Shown: positions 28,625 through 37,849, counted from the stretch's first letter. The stretch is 64,000 nt of DNA from Shinella daejeonensis (GCF_024281235.1 NZ_JAHWXY010000001.1:186001-250000), one strand, 5' to 3'. Notes: generated by a model not told the origin, from the sequence alone. Program-made: numbers and translations.

Positions 28625-28681
28625 CTGTTTCGCCCTTTATACAGGGCAATGCCGTCTGTTCCGCCCATTATATAGGGCAAT
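28625..28681 (-). repeat. Two tandem 26-bp repeats (putative operators) upstream of cysE
   Basis: Units at 28625-28650 and 28656-28681 agree at 23 of 26 bases, with a period of 31 bp (three helical turns). Each carries an inverted repeat GCCC-N8-GGGC (28632-28647 and 28663-28678). In the distal unit the minus strand contains the hexamer TATAAT (28672-28667) inside the arms. The position, 19-75 bp before the cysE start, points to an operator for a dimeric regulator; I do not recognise which. Confidence 0.6.
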
Positions 28682-28722
28682 CGGGCCTCATGCGAAATGG
28701 CAAAAGCCCGGCGCCTTCCCGT

Positions 28723-29514
28723 CTATATCCGATGATCGCCGATTTCGGCGTAAAATTCGAGCACCGCCCGCTTGAACACCCGGTCGCCGACCGCCAGCAT
28801 GTGGTCGCGGTTCGGAATGTCGAGGGCGCGCGCGTCCGGCATCAGGTCCGCGAGCGGTTGCGGCGCGCCGGCGATATCGTCCTTCGTTCCGACGCCGATC
28901 AGCGCCGGAACGGCGATACGGCCCACGTCCTCCCGCGTCAACAGGTCACGCGAGGTCCGGATGCAGGCGGCAAGCGCCTGGCGGTCGGACTTCGTCTGTT
29001 CGGCGAAGGCGCGGAACATGCGTCCGCGCTCATGGGTGACGTCGTCGAGCGAGGGCGCGAGCAATGCGTCGGCGATCGGGTCCCAGTCGCCGACCCCCGT
29101 CACCATGCCGATGCCAAGCCCTCCGAAGACGACGGAACGCATCCGGTGGGGATGGTCGAGCGCCATGAAGGCGGCGATGCGCGCGCCCATCGAATAACCG
29201 AAGACATGGGCTTCCGGCAGTCCGAGATGATCCAGCAGCGCGGCCGCGTCCCCGGCCATCAGCGGCGTGCGGTAAAGCTCCGGGTCGTGCGGCTTGGCGC
29301 TGGCGCCATGCCCGCGATTGTCGATGGCGATCACCCGGTAGCCGGCCTCCCCGAGCGTCTTCAGCCAGCCCGGGTATACCCAGTTGACGCTGGCGCTGGA
29401 GGCAAAGCCGTGAATCAGCAGGACGGGATCGCCGGACGGATCGCCCGCATCGAAAAAGGCAAGGTCCAGCCCCTCGTGCGTGAAATGGGAGAAGGTCGGG
29501 GGATCGAGGTTCAT
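28723..29514 (-). CDS. Alpha/beta fold hydrolase
   Basis: A 263-residue alpha/beta hydrolase with oxyanion segment LLIHGFASSASVNW, nucleophile in GYSMGAR (GxSxG), and a likely catalytic His in PNRDHMLAVGD near the C-terminus. It resembles esterases and haloperoxidase-like enzymes; the substrate is not inferable. It is divergent from the NDUFS6-like gene and upstream of cysE on the same strand but separated by the repeat region. Confidence 0.9.
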   Translation of the reverse strand: MNLDPPTFSHFTHEGLDLAFFDAGDPSGDPVLLIHGFASSASVNWVYPGWLKTLGEAGYRVIAIDNRGHGASAKPHDPELYRTPLMAGDAAALLDHLGLPEAHVFGYSMGARIAAFMALDHPHRMRSVVFGGLGIGMVTGVGDWDPIADALLAPSLDDVTHERGRMFRAFAEQTKSDRQALAACIRTSRDLLTREDVGRIAVPALIGVGTKDDIAGAPQPLADLMPDARALDIPNRDHMLAVGDRVFKRAVLEFYAEIGDHRI

Positions 29515-29677
29515 CGCGGGATTCCTTCATTTTTCCGGCGGACGACAGAGGTCCGGCCGGCGGCAAGAGGCCGATCCGCACGAATTCTCGCCGGACGCGA
29601 CCGTTTTGCATCTACACAATCCGGGCGAAGGCGACTATGGTCCGCCGCAAGAAAAGACCTATCGCATGGAGCATGAC

Positions 29678-29926
29678 ATGGCTGGCCACAGAATTCCCCA
29701 TTTCCAGAACGACGGCGGTCATCGGTCGATCGAGATCGGTGTGAAGGAATTCATGTGCGTGGGCGCCTCCATCCCCTTCGACCATCCCCACGTCTTTCTC
29801 GACATGGGCGACGACGGCGAAAAGGTCTGCCCCTACTGCTCCACCCTCTATCGGTTCAATCCGGCCCTCAAGGCGACCCAGACGGAACCGGTCGGCTGTA
29901 CCTTCACCAATATCGCGGTGGCGTAA
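29678..29926 (+). CDS. zf-CHCC zinc-finger protein, NDUFS6-like
   Basis: An 82-residue protein of the zf-CHCC family (PF10276), the bacterial relative of complex I accessory subunit NDUFS6. Zinc ligands fit Cys in KEFMCVG, His in FDHPHVF and the pair CPYC. It ends in FTNIAVA. The ATG at 29678 follows ATGGAGC; an ATG four codons upstream has a poorer site. It is followed 23 bp later by the FAD monooxygenase. A role in complex I assembly is inferred from the family. Confidence 0.88.
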   Translation: MAGHRIPHFQNDGGHRSIEIGVKEFMCVGASIPFDHPHVFLDMGDDGEKVCPYCSTLYRFNPALKATQTEPVGCTFTNIAVA

Positions 29927-29949
29927 GGGCGGCCGGGACCGGTGCGTTC

Positions 29950-31116
29950 ATGACCGGGCCGAAACATGTCGTCATCGTGGGAGCCGGCATTGCCGGCCTC
30001 ACCGCGGCGCTGGCGCTGGCGCAAAAGGGCATCGCCAGCCACCTGCTCGAACAGGCGGAAAGCCTTGAGGAAGTCGGCGCTGGGCTGCAACTTTCTCCCA
30101 ACGCCACCCGCATCCTGGACGATCTGGGCCTTGCCGATGCCCTCGCCGGCCGCTGGAGCGAGCCGGATCACATTCTTCTTTCCTCCGGAAGTTCGCTTGC
30201 TCCGCTGGCATCGGTTCCCGCCGGCGCGGCGGCGAGGCGGCGCTGGGGCTCTCCCTATGGCGTCTTGCATCGGGCGGATCTTCAGGCGGTTCTGCTCGAT
30301 GCGGTCCGGCGGGAACCGCTCTGCACGGTGACGAGCGGTGTCAGGATCGGGCAAAGCCGTCAGATCGTGGAGATCGCCGGGGACAAGGGTGATCTGGTGA
30401 TCGGCGCCGACGGGGTCTGGTCGCGCCTGCGTCATGAGGTGAAGGGCGCCCTGCCGGCACGCTATTCCGGCAATATTGCCTGGCGCTTCATGTTGCCGCT
30501 TGGCGATGCGCCCGCCTGCCTCAATCCGCGCACGGTCACGGCCTTTCTCGGTCCTCGCGCCCATCTCGTCGCCTATCCCCTTGCCCGGCGGGGTGTCTTC
30601 AATATCGTCGCCATCCACCAGTGCGGACACGCCCCGGCGGAAAACTGGTCGTCCGAAGGCGACGAGGCCGCGCGCACACGGCTTGCCGGAGCGTTTTCGG
30701 GCTGGCATGCGCAATTGCGCCGGCTCGTCGAAGCGGCCGAAACGCCGCTGATGTGGCCGCTGCACGAGAGTCCCGACGGACCGTGGACGGACGGACGGCG
30801 CATCGTGCTGATCGGCGACGCCGCCCATGCGATGACGCCCTTCGCCGCACAGGGCGCGGCGATGGCCATCGAGGACGCCGCAGGGCTCGCCCGGCATCTC
30901 GCCGGCGCTGCGGACCTGCCGGCGGCGCTCGGTCGTTTCGAGCGGGAACGCCGCCAGCGGGTCGGCCGCGTGCGCGCCCGCGGGGCGTTCAACCGCTTCG
31001 CCTATCACGCGCGCGGCCCGCTGGCGCTCGGCCGCAACCTCGTGCTCTCGCTGCGCCGGCCGGAAAGCCTCGCCGCCGATTTCGACTGGCTTTACGGCTA
31101 CCGCATGCCGGACTGA
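29950..31116 (+). CDS. FAD-dependent monooxygenase (salicylate-hydroxylase-like)
   Basis: A 388-residue flavoprotein of the class A aromatic hydroxylase type. It starts with the dinucleotide fold VVIVGAGIAGLTAALALA, has the HRADLQAVLLDA segment (the family's DG-type region follows at VIGADGVWSRLR), and the GD motif RIVLIGDAAHAMTPFAAQG. Relatives hydroxylate salicylate, 6-hydroxynicotinate or similar rings using NAD(P)H; the substrate cannot be named. No catabolic neighbours support a pathway. Tail to tail with metC. Confidence 0.88.
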   Translation: MTGPKHVVIVGAGIAGLTAALALAQKGIASHLLEQAESLEEVGAGLQLSPNATRILDDLGLADALAGRWSEPDHILLSSGSSLAPLASVPAGAAARRRWGSPYGVLHRADLQAVLLDAVRREPLCTVTSGVRIGQSRQIVEIAGDKGDLVIGADGVWSRLRHEVKGALPARYSGNIAWRFMLPLGDAPACLNPRTVTAFLGPRAHLVAYPLARRGVFNIVAIHQCGHAPAENWSSEGDEAARTRLAGAFSGWHAQLRRLVEAAETPLMWPLHESPDGPWTDGRRIVLIGDAAHAMTPFAAQGAAMAIEDAAGLARHLAGAADLPAALGRFERERRQRVGRVRARGAFNRFAYHARGPLALGRNLVLSLRRPESLAADFDWLYGYRMPD

Positions 31117-31119
31117 CCC

Positions 31120-32310
31120 TCAGACCTCCCGCGCCGCCTTCAGGCCACGCTCGATATCCGCCTTGATGTCCTTCACGTCCTCCAGCCCGATCTGGAGCCG
31201 CAGGACCGGTCCCTCCGTCGGCCCCTTGCAGATGCGGCGGTCGGAAAGGTTCACATGGACGGCGAGGCACTCGAATCCGCCCCAGGAATAACCGAGGCCG
31301 AAGATGCGGAGCGCATCGAGGAAGGCATGCGCCTTGGCCCGGAAGCGCTCGGGCGAACCGCCGTCGAGAACGATGGAGAAAATGCCGCTCGCACCGGTGA
31401 AGTCCCGCTTCCAGAGGTCGTGGCCGGGAAAACTCGGCAGCGCCGGGTGAAGAACGCGCGCCACATCCTCGAAGCCCTCCAGCCAGCCGGCAACGTCCAG
31501 CGCGCTTTCCTGATGGCGCTCCAGCCGCAGGCCCATCGTGCGCAGGCCGCGCAGGACCTGATAGGCGTCGTCGGGCGCGCCGCAGGTTCCAAGCGTGATC
31601 TGCGCCTCGTGCAGGCGCTCCCAATGTTCGGCATTGGCCGAGACCGTTCCCATCAGGATGTCGGAATGTCCGGCCGGATATTTCGTGGCCGCATGAATGG
31701 AAATGTCGACGCCGTGATCGAGCGGGCGGAAATAAAGCGGCGTCGCCCAGGTGTTGTCCATCGTCACGACCGCGCCGTGCCGGTGGGCCGCCGCCGCGAT
31801 CGCTGCGATATCCTGCATCTCGAAGGTATTGGAACCGGGCGCTTCGGTGTGAACGAGCCGGGTGTTCGGCCGGATCAGCGCTTCGATCCCCGCGCCGGCC
31901 GCCGGGTCGTAATATTCGACCGTCACCCCGAGACGCGTCAGCATCGTATCGCAGAAATGGCGGGTCGGATGATAGACGGAATCGACGATGAGCGCATGGT
32001 CGCCCGCCGACAGGAAGGCGAGGAAAGGCACCGTCACCGCCGCAAGTCCCGATGGCACGATGATCGTGCCGGCGGAGCCTTCGAGTTCGTCGATGGCGGC
32101 GCAAAGCGCATCCGTCGTCGGCGTGCCGCGTGTGCCGTAGGTATATTTCTGTTGCCGGTTCTCCATCGTCGCGGCATCGGGAAAGAGCACCGTCGACGCG
32201 TGGACCACCGGCGGATTGACGAAACCGTGGAAGTCGGCCGGATCGTTTCCAGCGTGGGCAAGGCGGGTGTTCACGCCAGCGCCGGCGAGGATTTCGTCTC
32301 TGTCTTTCAT
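31120..32310 (-). CDS. metC: Cystathionine beta-lyase
   Basis: Pyridoxal-phosphate enzyme that cleaves cystathionine to homocysteine, pyruvate and ammonia in methionine synthesis. The 396-residue protein belongs to the Cys/Met metabolism family: HPTRHFCDTML, DNTWATPLYFRPLDHG and the PLP lysine in HAATKYPAGHSDILMG. The C-terminus has the substrate-arginine region PVLRLQIGLEDVKDI. MetC is favoured over cystathionine gamma-synthase by the overall wording of these motifs, but family members overlap in activity. Promoter-like TTGACC-N17-AACAAT lies just upstream. Confidence 0.9.
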   Translation of the reverse strand: MKDRDEILAGAGVNTRLAHAGNDPADFHGFVNPPVVHASTVLFPDAATMENRQQKYTYGTRGTPTTDALCAAIDELEGSAGTIIVPSGLAAVTVPFLAFLSAGDHALIVDSVYHPTRHFCDTMLTRLGVTVEYYDPAAGAGIEALIRPNTRLVHTEAPGSNTFEMQDIAAIAAAAHRHGAVVTMDNTWATPLYFRPLDHGVDISIHAATKYPAGHSDILMGTVSANAEHWERLHEAQITLGTCGAPDDAYQVLRGLRTMGLRLERHQESALDVAGWLEGFEDVARVLHPALPSFPGHDLWKRDFTGASGIFSIVLDGGSPERFRAKAHAFLDALRIFGLGYSWGGFECLAVHVNLSDRRICKGPTEGPVLRLQIGLEDVKDIKADIERGLKAAREV

Positions 32311-32349
32311 AGCGGGAATCCGGGAAAATCTGGAGGAATGAGAAGCCGG

Positions 32350-32378
32350 ATTGTTTCGCCCGGCACGACGGCGGTCAA
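32350..32378 (-). promoter_or_regulatory. Sigma-70 promoter of metC
   Basis: On the minus strand TTGACC (32378-32373) and AACAAT (32355-32350) with a 17-bp spacer, predicting a leader of about 33 nt. The rest of the 337-bp divergent metC-aapJ region (32311-32647) shows no gene; the aapJ promoter must be here but I could not place it, and no SAM-II riboswitch is visible. Confidence 0.6.
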
Positions 32379-32647
32379 GCCCCGACCTGCCGTTTCCGGA
32401 TCATTCCGGACATTGGCGGAGGCGGGTCGCGGATAGTGCCGACAGGTTTGCGCGAGCTTGCATCCGGGTCGGGCGGATTTCGGCCGGCGGCAGGAAAATG
32501 GCCCCGGTCCCTTGACCATCCGCGAATTTACGCATGAGATAGGTTGTCTCGCGCCGGGAGGGCGACGAGTTCCGCAAGGCCTGAATCCAAGGGAAAAGGG
32601 TTCGGCCTGCGACAAAAATAAAGACAACAGAAAAAGGTTGGGAAAAC

Positions 32648-33676
32648 ATGGCTAAAAAAATCGTGACCGCGCTCGCCGGCGTCGCTGCCCTGGGAATCGG
32701 TGTGACCACGGCCAACGCGGATACGCTTTCCGACGTCAAGGCGAAAGGCTTCGTGCAATGCGGCGTGAACGGCTCCAATCTTGCCGGTTTCGGAGCGCAG
32801 GACTCCTCCGGTAACTGGACCGGCCTCGACGTCGACCTCTGCAAGGCCGTCGCGGCCGCCATATTCGGCGATGTCAGCAAGGTCAAATACACGCCGCTTT
32901 CGGCCAAGGACCGCTTCCCGGCACTTCAATCCGGCGAGATCGACCTGCTCTCGCGCAACACGACGTGGAGCATCAGCCGCGACAGCCAGCTCGGCTTCGA
33001 TTTCCGCGCCGTGAACTATTACGACGGCCAGGGCTTCATGGTGCGCAAGGAACTCGGCGTGAAATCCGCTCTGGAACTGAGCGGCGCATCGGTCTGCGTC
33101 CAGTCCGGAACGACCACGGAACTGAACCTCGCCGACTATTTCCGCGCCAACAACATGGATTTCAAGCCGGTCGTCTTCGAAGCGCAGGACGAAGCGGATG
33201 CGGCCTATAACGCCGGCCGTTGCGACGCCTATACGACCGACGCCTCCGGCCTTTATTCCATTCGCCTGAAGCTCGGCAATCCGGACGATCATATGGTTCT
33301 GCCCGAAATCATCTCCAAGGAGCCGCTCGGCCCGGCGGTGCGCCAGAACGATTCACGCTGGCTCGATATCGTGAGCTGGTCCTATTACGCCATGGTGGCG
33401 GCCGAGGAGTTCGGCATCACGCAGGCCAATGTCGACGAGATGAAGGGGTCCGACAATCCGGACATCAAGCGCTTCCTCGGCGAGGAAGCCGATTCGACGA
33501 TCGGTTCCGACCTCGGCCTGCCGAAGGACTGGGCCTACCAGATCGTCAAATCCGTCGGCAATTACGGCGAATCCTTCGAGCGCAATGTCGGTCAGGGCTC
33601 GCCGCTGAAGATCGAGCGCGGCCTCAACGCGCTGTGGACGAAGGGCGGCCTGCAATACGCCCCGCCGGTTCGCTAA
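32648..33676 (+). CDS. aapJ: General L-amino acid ABC transporter, substrate-binding protein
   Basis: Periplasmic binding protein of the broad-specificity Aap system, which takes up acidic, basic and aliphatic L-amino acids in rhizobia. The 342-residue protein has a signal peptide ending TTANA, then DTLSDVKAKGFVQCGVN, and the family segments GLDVDLCKAVAAAIFGD, TTWSISRDSQLGFDF and RQNDSRWLDIVSWSYYAM. First gene of aapJQMP; a stable hairpin follows it, which usually raises the amount of binding protein relative to the permease. Confidence 0.95.
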   Translation: MAKKIVTALAGVAALGIGVTTANADTLSDVKAKGFVQCGVNGSNLAGFGAQDSSGNWTGLDVDLCKAVAAAIFGDVSKVKYTPLSAKDRFPALQSGEIDLLSRNTTWSISRDSQLGFDFRAVNYYDGQGFMVRKELGVKSALELSGASVCVQSGTTTELNLADYFRANNMDFKPVVFEAQDEADAAYNAGRCDAYTTDASGLYSIRLKLGNPDDHMVLPEIISKEPLGPAVRQNDSRWLDIVSWSYYAMVAAEEFGITQANVDEMKGSDNPDIKRFLGEEADSTIGSDLGLPKDWAYQIVKSVGNYGESFERNVGQGSPLKIERGLNALWTKGGLQYAPPVR

Positions 33677-33697
33677 ATCCGGCCTCGACGCCGAAAC

Positions 33698-33720
33698 GGG
33701 AGGGCGGTCAACGCCCTCCC
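33698..33720 (+). terminator. Hairpin between aapJ and aapQ (mRNA stabiliser/attenuator)
   Basis: Perfect 9-bp stem GGGAGGGCG / CGCCCTCCC with loop GTCAA, followed by CCTTGATG with no U-tract. Such hairpins after binding-protein genes protect the upstream mRNA or cut down read-through. Confidence 0.7.
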
Positions 33721-33774
33721 CCTTGATGAACGCCCGAAAAAACAGGGCGACGACAACAAAGAACGGGGAACAGT

Positions 33775-34983
33775 ATGGCACTTGCGGACACCCGAGAAGG
33801 GTCCGGCGATCCGCCGAAGGTATCTCTTTTTTACAACCCTAAGCTTCGAAGCTACCTCTTTCAGGCGCTGACGCTTCTCTTCATCGTCTGGGTCATATGG
33901 TACGCTTGGCACAACGCGGCCCAGAACCTCGCCAGAGCCAATATGACCGCCGGCTTCGGCTTCCTGAAAAGCCGCGCCGGCTTCGACCTCGCCCAGAGCC
34001 TGATCATCTATTCGAGCGATTCCACCTATCTTCGCGCCTTGCAGGTGGGTCTCATCAACACGCTTGTGGTGGCGGCCGCAGGCATCGTCACGGCCACCAT
34101 CGTCGGCCTGCTCATCGGCACGGGCCGGCTCTCGCACAACTGGCTGATTTCGCGACTGTGCACCGTCTATATCGAAATCTTCCGCAACATCCCGCCGCTG
34201 CTCGTCATTTTCTTCTGGTATCTCGGCGTTCTGGCGCTGCTGCCGTCGATCCGCAGCATTTTCCAGCATCTGGAGGAAAATCCCGACGCGGTCTTCTTCA
34301 TTTCCAATCGCGGCATCTATCTCCCGGCCCCGGTCTCCGAGGACGGCTTCGTCGCGGTGGTCGTCGCGCTGGCGATCGGCATCGTCGCAGCCATCGCCTT
34401 CACGTTCTGGGCGAACGCCCGTCAACGGGCGACGGGGCGGAGGCCGCCGGTCGGCCTAATCAACATCGGCCTGATCGTCCTGCCGCCGCTTGCGGTCTTT
34501 TTTGCAAACGGCATGCCGCTCTCCTTCGATTACCCGGTGCCCGGCTCCTTCAACATGCGCGGGGGCATGGTCATCGGTCCCGAATTCCTGGCGCTCTATC
34601 TGGCGCTGTCGCTCTATACGGCCGCCTTCATCGCCGAAATCGTGCGGGCCGGCATCCGCGGCGTTCCGCAAGGCCAGACGGAAGCAGCCTATGCGCTGGG
34701 CCTGCGGCCGCGTGCGACGACGCGGCTGGTGGTGCTGCCGCAGGCGCTGCGCATCATCATTCCGCCGCTGACCTCGCAATATCTGAACCTCATCAAGAAC
34801 TCCTCGCTCGCCGTCGCCGTCGGCTACGCCGATCTGGTGGCGGTCGGCGGCACCATCCTCAACCAGTCCGGCCGATCCATCGAGGTGATCGCGATCTGGA
34901 TGGTGGTCTACGTCTCGATCAGCCTCATCACGTCGCTGTTCATGAACTGGTTCAATGCCAAGATGGCACTGGTGGAGCGCTAG
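33775..34983 (+). CDS. aapQ: General L-amino acid ABC transporter, permease AapQ
   Basis: Inner-membrane permease of 402 residues, longer than usual His/Glu/Gln/Arg permeases because of a large insertion between the first and later membrane segments, as known for AapQ. The ABC permease (EAA) loop is seen as [23 protein letters not shown]. The second half has [24 protein letters not shown]. It is followed directly by aapM, whose ATG begins 1 bp after its stop codon. Confidence 0.94.
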   Translation: MALADTREGSGDPPKVSLFYNPKLRSYLFQALTLLFIVWVIWYAWHNAAQNLARANMTAGFGFLKSRAGFDLAQSLIIYSSDSTYLRALQVGLINTLVVAAAGIVTATIVGLLIGTGRLSHNWLISRLCTVYIEIFRNIPPLLVIFFWYLGVLALLPSIRSIFQHLEENPDAVFFISNRGIYLPAPVSEDGFVAVVVALAIGIVAAIAFTFWANARQRATGRRPPVGLINIGLIVLPPLAVFFANGMPLSFDYPVPGSFNMRGGMVIGPEFLALYLALSLYTAAFIAEIVRAGIRGVPQGQTEAAYALGLRPRATTRLVVLPQALRIIIPPLTSQYLNLIKNSSLAVAVGYADLVAVGGTILNQSGRSIEVIAIWMVVYVSISLITSLFMNWFNAKMALVER

Positions 34984-34984
34984 G

Positions 34985-36142
34985 ATGACGACGAACAGCA
35001 TGACCTACGTGCGCGACAACTTCATCGCACCGGAAGCGCCGCCCCTTTCCAACGCCTCCGTGATCGGCTGGATGCGCACGAACCTCTTCTCCAGCTGGAA
35101 GGACACGCTTTTGACGCTGCTGGCGGCGGCGGCCGTTCTGTACCTGCTGCCGCCGGCCATCGACTGGCTGTTCATCTCCGCCGTATGGACCGGCGTCGAT
35201 CGCACCGCATGCCTCACCGTCGATCAGGGCGGTCAACTGGCAAGCGGCTGGAGCGGCGCCTGCTGGGCCTATGTCGGGGACCGTTTCGAACAGTTCATGT
35301 TCGGCTCCTACCCGCGCGACCTGCTCTGGCGACCGCTGTTGGTCGTGGGCCTCTTCGTGGCGCTGCTGACGCCGCTGCTCATCCCGAGGGTCCCGCGCAA
35401 GGGGCTGAACGCGCTGCTGCTGCTCGTCGCGCTGCCGATCGTCGCCTTCGTGCTGCTGCTCGGCGGCCCCTTCGGTCTTCGCCATGTGGAAACCACGCTC
35501 TGGGGCGGGCTGATGGTCACGCTGATCATCTCCTTTGTCGGCATTGCGATTTCCCTGCCGGTCGGCATCCTGCTGGCGCTTGGGCGCCGGTCGCAAATGC
35601 CGATCGTCAAGATGAGTTGCATCGCCTTCATCGAACTCGTTCGCGGCGTTCCGCTGATCACCGTCCTGTTCATGGCGAGCGTGCTCCTGCCGCTGTTTCT
35701 GGAGCCGGGGAACAATATCGACAAGTTCCTGCGCGCCCTGATCGGGGTGTCGATCTTCGCTTCGGCCTATATGGCGGAAGTGATCCGTGGCGGCCTCCAG
35801 GCGATTCCCAAGGGACAATATGAGGCCGCCGACGCGCTCGGCCTCAATTATCCCTACAAGATGATGTTCGTTATCCTGCCACAGGCACTGAAACTCGTCA
35901 TTCCGGGGATCGTCAACACCTTCATCGGCATGTTCAAGGACACGTCGCTGGTCACCATCATCTCGATGTACGACCTCCTCGGCATCGTGAAAGCCAGCTT
36001 CGGCGACTCGGGCTGGATCACGCCGGTCACGCCTTTGACCGGCCTGATCTTCGCAGGCTTCGTCTTCTGGCTTTTCTGCTTCAGCATGTCGCGCTATTCG
36101 GCATTCGTGGAACACCGGCTCGACAAGAGCTACCAGAGATAA
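34985..36142 (+). CDS. aapM: General L-amino acid ABC transporter, permease AapM
   Basis: Second permease subunit, 385 residues, with about eight membrane helices. The EAA loop is [23 protein letters not shown] and the segment [19 protein letters not shown] follows. The ATG at 34985 overlaps no gene but lies only 1 bp after the aapQ stop; its ribosome binding site is inside the end of aapQ (GGAGCGC). Works as AapQ-AapM heterodimer with AapP. Confidence 0.94.
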   Translation: MTTNSMTYVRDNFIAPEAPPLSNASVIGWMRTNLFSSWKDTLLTLLAAAAVLYLLPPAIDWLFISAVWTGVDRTACLTVDQGGQLASGWSGACWAYVGDRFEQFMFGSYPRDLLWRPLLVVGLFVALLTPLLIPRVPRKGLNALLLLVALPIVAFVLLLGGPFGLRHVETTLWGGLMVTLIISFVGIAISLPVGILLALGRRSQMPIVKMSCIAFIELVRGVPLITVLFMASVLLPLFLEPGNNIDKFLRALIGVSIFASAYMAEVIRGGLQAIPKGQYEAADALGLNYPYKMMFVILPQALKLVIPGIVNTFIGMFKDTSLVTIISMYDLLGIVKASFGDSGWITPVTPLTGLIFAGFVFWLFCFSMSRYSAFVEHRLDKSYQR

Positions 36143-36160
36143 AACAAGGGGAATACGACA

Positions 36161-36937
36161 ATGGCAAACCAGTCCCAAGCCCACGCGATGACCGTGTCGG
36201 CCACCGACGTCGCCGTTGAAATCATCAACATGAACAAGTGGTACGGTGAATTCCACGTCCTGCGCGACATCAATCTGAAAGTCATGCGCGGCGAGCGGAT
36301 CGTCATCGCCGGCCCGTCGGGTTCCGGCAAATCGACGATGATCCGCTGCATCAACCGGCTGGAGGAACACCAGAAAGGCCAGATCCTCGTCGACGGCAAC
36401 GAGCTTACCAACGACCTGAAGAAGATCGATGAAGTGCGCCGCGAGGTCGGCATGGTGTTCCAGCACTTCAACCTCTTCCCGCATCTGACGATCCTGGAAA
36501 ACTGCACGCTTGCGCCGATCTGGGTGCGCAAGATGCCGAAGAGGGAAGCCGAGGAGGTCGCGATGCACTATCTGACGCGCGTCAAGATCCCCGAACAGGC
36601 CAACAAGTATCCGGGCCAGCTTTCCGGCGGCCAGCAGCAGCGCGTGGCGATCGCCCGCTCGCTCTGCATGAAGCCGAAGATCATGCTCTTCGACGAGCCG
36701 ACCTCGGCGCTCGATCCGGAAATGGTGAAGGAAGTGCTCGACACCATGGTCTCGCTGGCCGAGGAAGGCATGACCATGCTGTGCGTCACCCACGAAATGG
36801 GCTTTGCCCGCCAGGTCGCCAATCGCGTGATCTTCATGGACCAGGGCCAGATCGTGGAAGAGAACGCCCCGGCCGAATTCTTCGACAATCCGCAGCACGA
36901 GCGCACGAAGCTGTTCCTCAGCCAGATCCTGCACTGA
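36161..36937 (+). CDS. aapP: General L-amino acid ABC transporter, ATP-binding protein AapP
   Basis: ATPase of the Aap transporter, 258 residues. Walker [10 protein letters not shown] (51-59), signature [17 protein letters not shown], Walker [15 protein letters not shown] and the switch histidine in VTHEMGFA are all intact. The ATG at 36161 follows CAAGGGGAATACGACA. Last gene of the operon, ended by a strong terminator. Confidence 0.96.
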   Translation: MANQSQAHAMTVSATDVAVEIINMNKWYGEFHVLRDINLKVMRGERIVIAGPSGSGKSTMIRCINRLEEHQKGQILVDGNELTNDLKKIDEVRREVGMVFQHFNLFPHLTILENCTLAPIWVRKMPKREAEEVAMHYLTRVKIPEQANKYPGQLSGGQQQRVAIARSLCMKPKIMLFDEPTSALDPEMVKEVLDTMVSLAEEGMTMLCVTHEMGFARQVANRVIFMDQGQIVEENAPAEFFDNPQHERTKLFLSQILH

Positions 36938-36965
36938 CGATCGGACTCGCCCCTTCGCTTGCCGG

Positions 36966-36999
36966 AAAGCCCGCCCATTCACATGCGGCGGGCTTTTTT
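36966..36999 (+). terminator. Intrinsic terminator of aapJQMP
   Basis: Stem AAAGCCCGCC (36966-36975) / GGCGGGCTTT (36987-36996) with an 11-nt loop and a run of six T. Confidence 0.92.
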
Positions 37000-37063
37000 C
37001 CGTGTCGTGACACCGGTTTTCAGGAGCGGGGAAGGTCGCCTGCCTTTCTGATCGCAGATTACC

Positions 37064-37088
37064 GGAACCTGAGGCGCAGTCGTGCGTT
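37064..37088 (+). promoter_or_regulatory. EcfG (RpoE2)-type general stress promoter for the BA14K gene
   Basis: GGAAC (37064-37068) and CGTT (37085-37088) with exactly 16 bp between them, an exact match to the alphaproteobacterial general stress sigma factor consensus GGAAC-N16/17-CGTT. It ends 32 bp before the start codon. Confidence 0.7.
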
Positions 37089-37120
37089 TTCGCAACGAAC
37101 GGAAAAGAAAGGGGTCTTTC

Positions 37121-37540
37121 ATGTGGAGATTGAGAAGAATACTGACGATCGCCGCCCTGTCCGTCGCAGTCGGGCTGCCCACGATGTCTCCGGCCGCCGC
37201 TGTAACCTTCACGAAGGTGCCGGTTCCGAAGATGTCCGATGTCGAGCAGATACAGTACCGCCGCCACCGGGACCGCGACGCACGGCACTGGCATGGCCAT
37301 CGCGGCTACAGGTATCAGCGTCCCGGCTATCGTCGCCATTCCGATGGCTGGTGGTATCCGCTCGCCGCGTTCGGCATCGGCACGGTCATCGGCGGCGCCA
37401 TCGCCAATCAGCCGGCGGCCGGCAGTTCGTCCCATGTCAACTGGTGCGCAAACCGCTATCGCTCCTACAGGGCCTACGACAACACCTTCCAGCCCTACAA
37501 CGGCCCGCGCCGGGAGTGCCTCTCCCCCTACTCCCGCTGA
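37121..37540 (+). CDS. BA14K family exported protein
   Basis: A 139-residue exported protein of the BA14K family (PF07886), named after an immunoreactive 14-kDa Brucella protein. A signal peptide ([18 protein letters not shown]) is followed by a His/Arg-rich segment, a hydrophobic glycine-rich stretch ([17 protein letters not shown]) and the C-terminal signature [19 protein letters not shown] lectin-like or envelope role has been proposed for the family. The ATG at 37121 follows AAAGGGG. An EcfG-type promoter upstream suggests general stress control. Confidence 0.88.
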   Translation: MWRLRRILTIAALSVAVGLPTMSPAAAVTFTKVPVPKMSDVEQIQYRRHRDRDARHWHGHRGYRYQRPGYRRHSDGWWYPLAAFGIGTVIGGAIANQPAAGSSSHVNWCANRYRSYRAYDNTFQPYNGPRRECLSPYSR

Positions 37541-37610
37541 CGGCACAGCGCGTGTCCGAACGGGCGGCCGCAACGCCGCCCGAAGTCTGACGAGGATCCG
37601 GATTCCGGAC

Positions 37611-37641
37611 GAAAAAGCCCGCCACACGCCGGTGGCGGGCT
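37611..37641 (-). terminator. Terminator between the BA14K and KGG genes (both strands)
   Basis: Stem AGCCCGCCAC (37616-37625) / GTGGCGGGCT (37632-37641), followed leftward by TTTTTCG, serving the KGG gene best; read rightward it has no U-tract. Confidence 0.85.
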
Positions 37642-37657
37642 GTCCGGCCGGTCGGCT

Positions 37658-37849
37658 TCAGTGCTGGCCGCCCTTGCGCCCCGCTTCGGAGGCCCGTTCA
37701 CGGTCTTCCGCGAAATTGCCCTTGCCGCCGCGATGGCTGCTTTCATCCTGCTTCTGGCTGGCAGAGGCCTGACGGGTCTTGTCGTCGTTCTTGTGGCTCT
37801 GCTGGCCAGCCTTCACATGCTGCTCATGGGTTCCGCCTTGGTTCGGCAT
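37658..37849 (-). CDS. KGG-repeat stress-induced protein
   Basis: A 63-residue, very hydrophilic protein with the KGG motif (PF10685) in GGKGNFAEDRERASEAGRKGG at its end, related to Bacillus GsiB and E. coli YciG stress proteins. Rich in Gln, Ser, Lys and His, it is probably disordered. The ATG at 37849 follows GGGAGAAGC. A perfectly spaced EcfG-type promoter lies upstream, so it is probably a general stress regulon member. Confidence 0.85.
   Translation of the reverse strand: MPNQGGTHEQHVKAGQQSHKNDDKTRQASASQKQDESSHRGGKGNFAEDRERASEAGRKGGQH

Noticed and set aside
28682-28722. Terminator after the alpha/beta hydrolase gene
   Set aside because: Short GC-rich complementarity is present (GCCCGG/CCGGGC-like) but no stem longer than about five pairs with a T-run could be drawn.
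32311-32470. SAM-II riboswitch in the metC leader
   Set aside because: I looked for the conserved pseudoknot elements upstream of metC because alphaproteobacterial met genes often carry it. They are absent, and the predicted leader of about 33 nt is too short.
32495-32520. Sigma-54 promoter before aapJ (TGGCCCCGGTCCCTTGAC)
   Set aside because: The spacing between the GG and the second element is wrong for a -24/-12 promoter, and the second element lacks the required GC.
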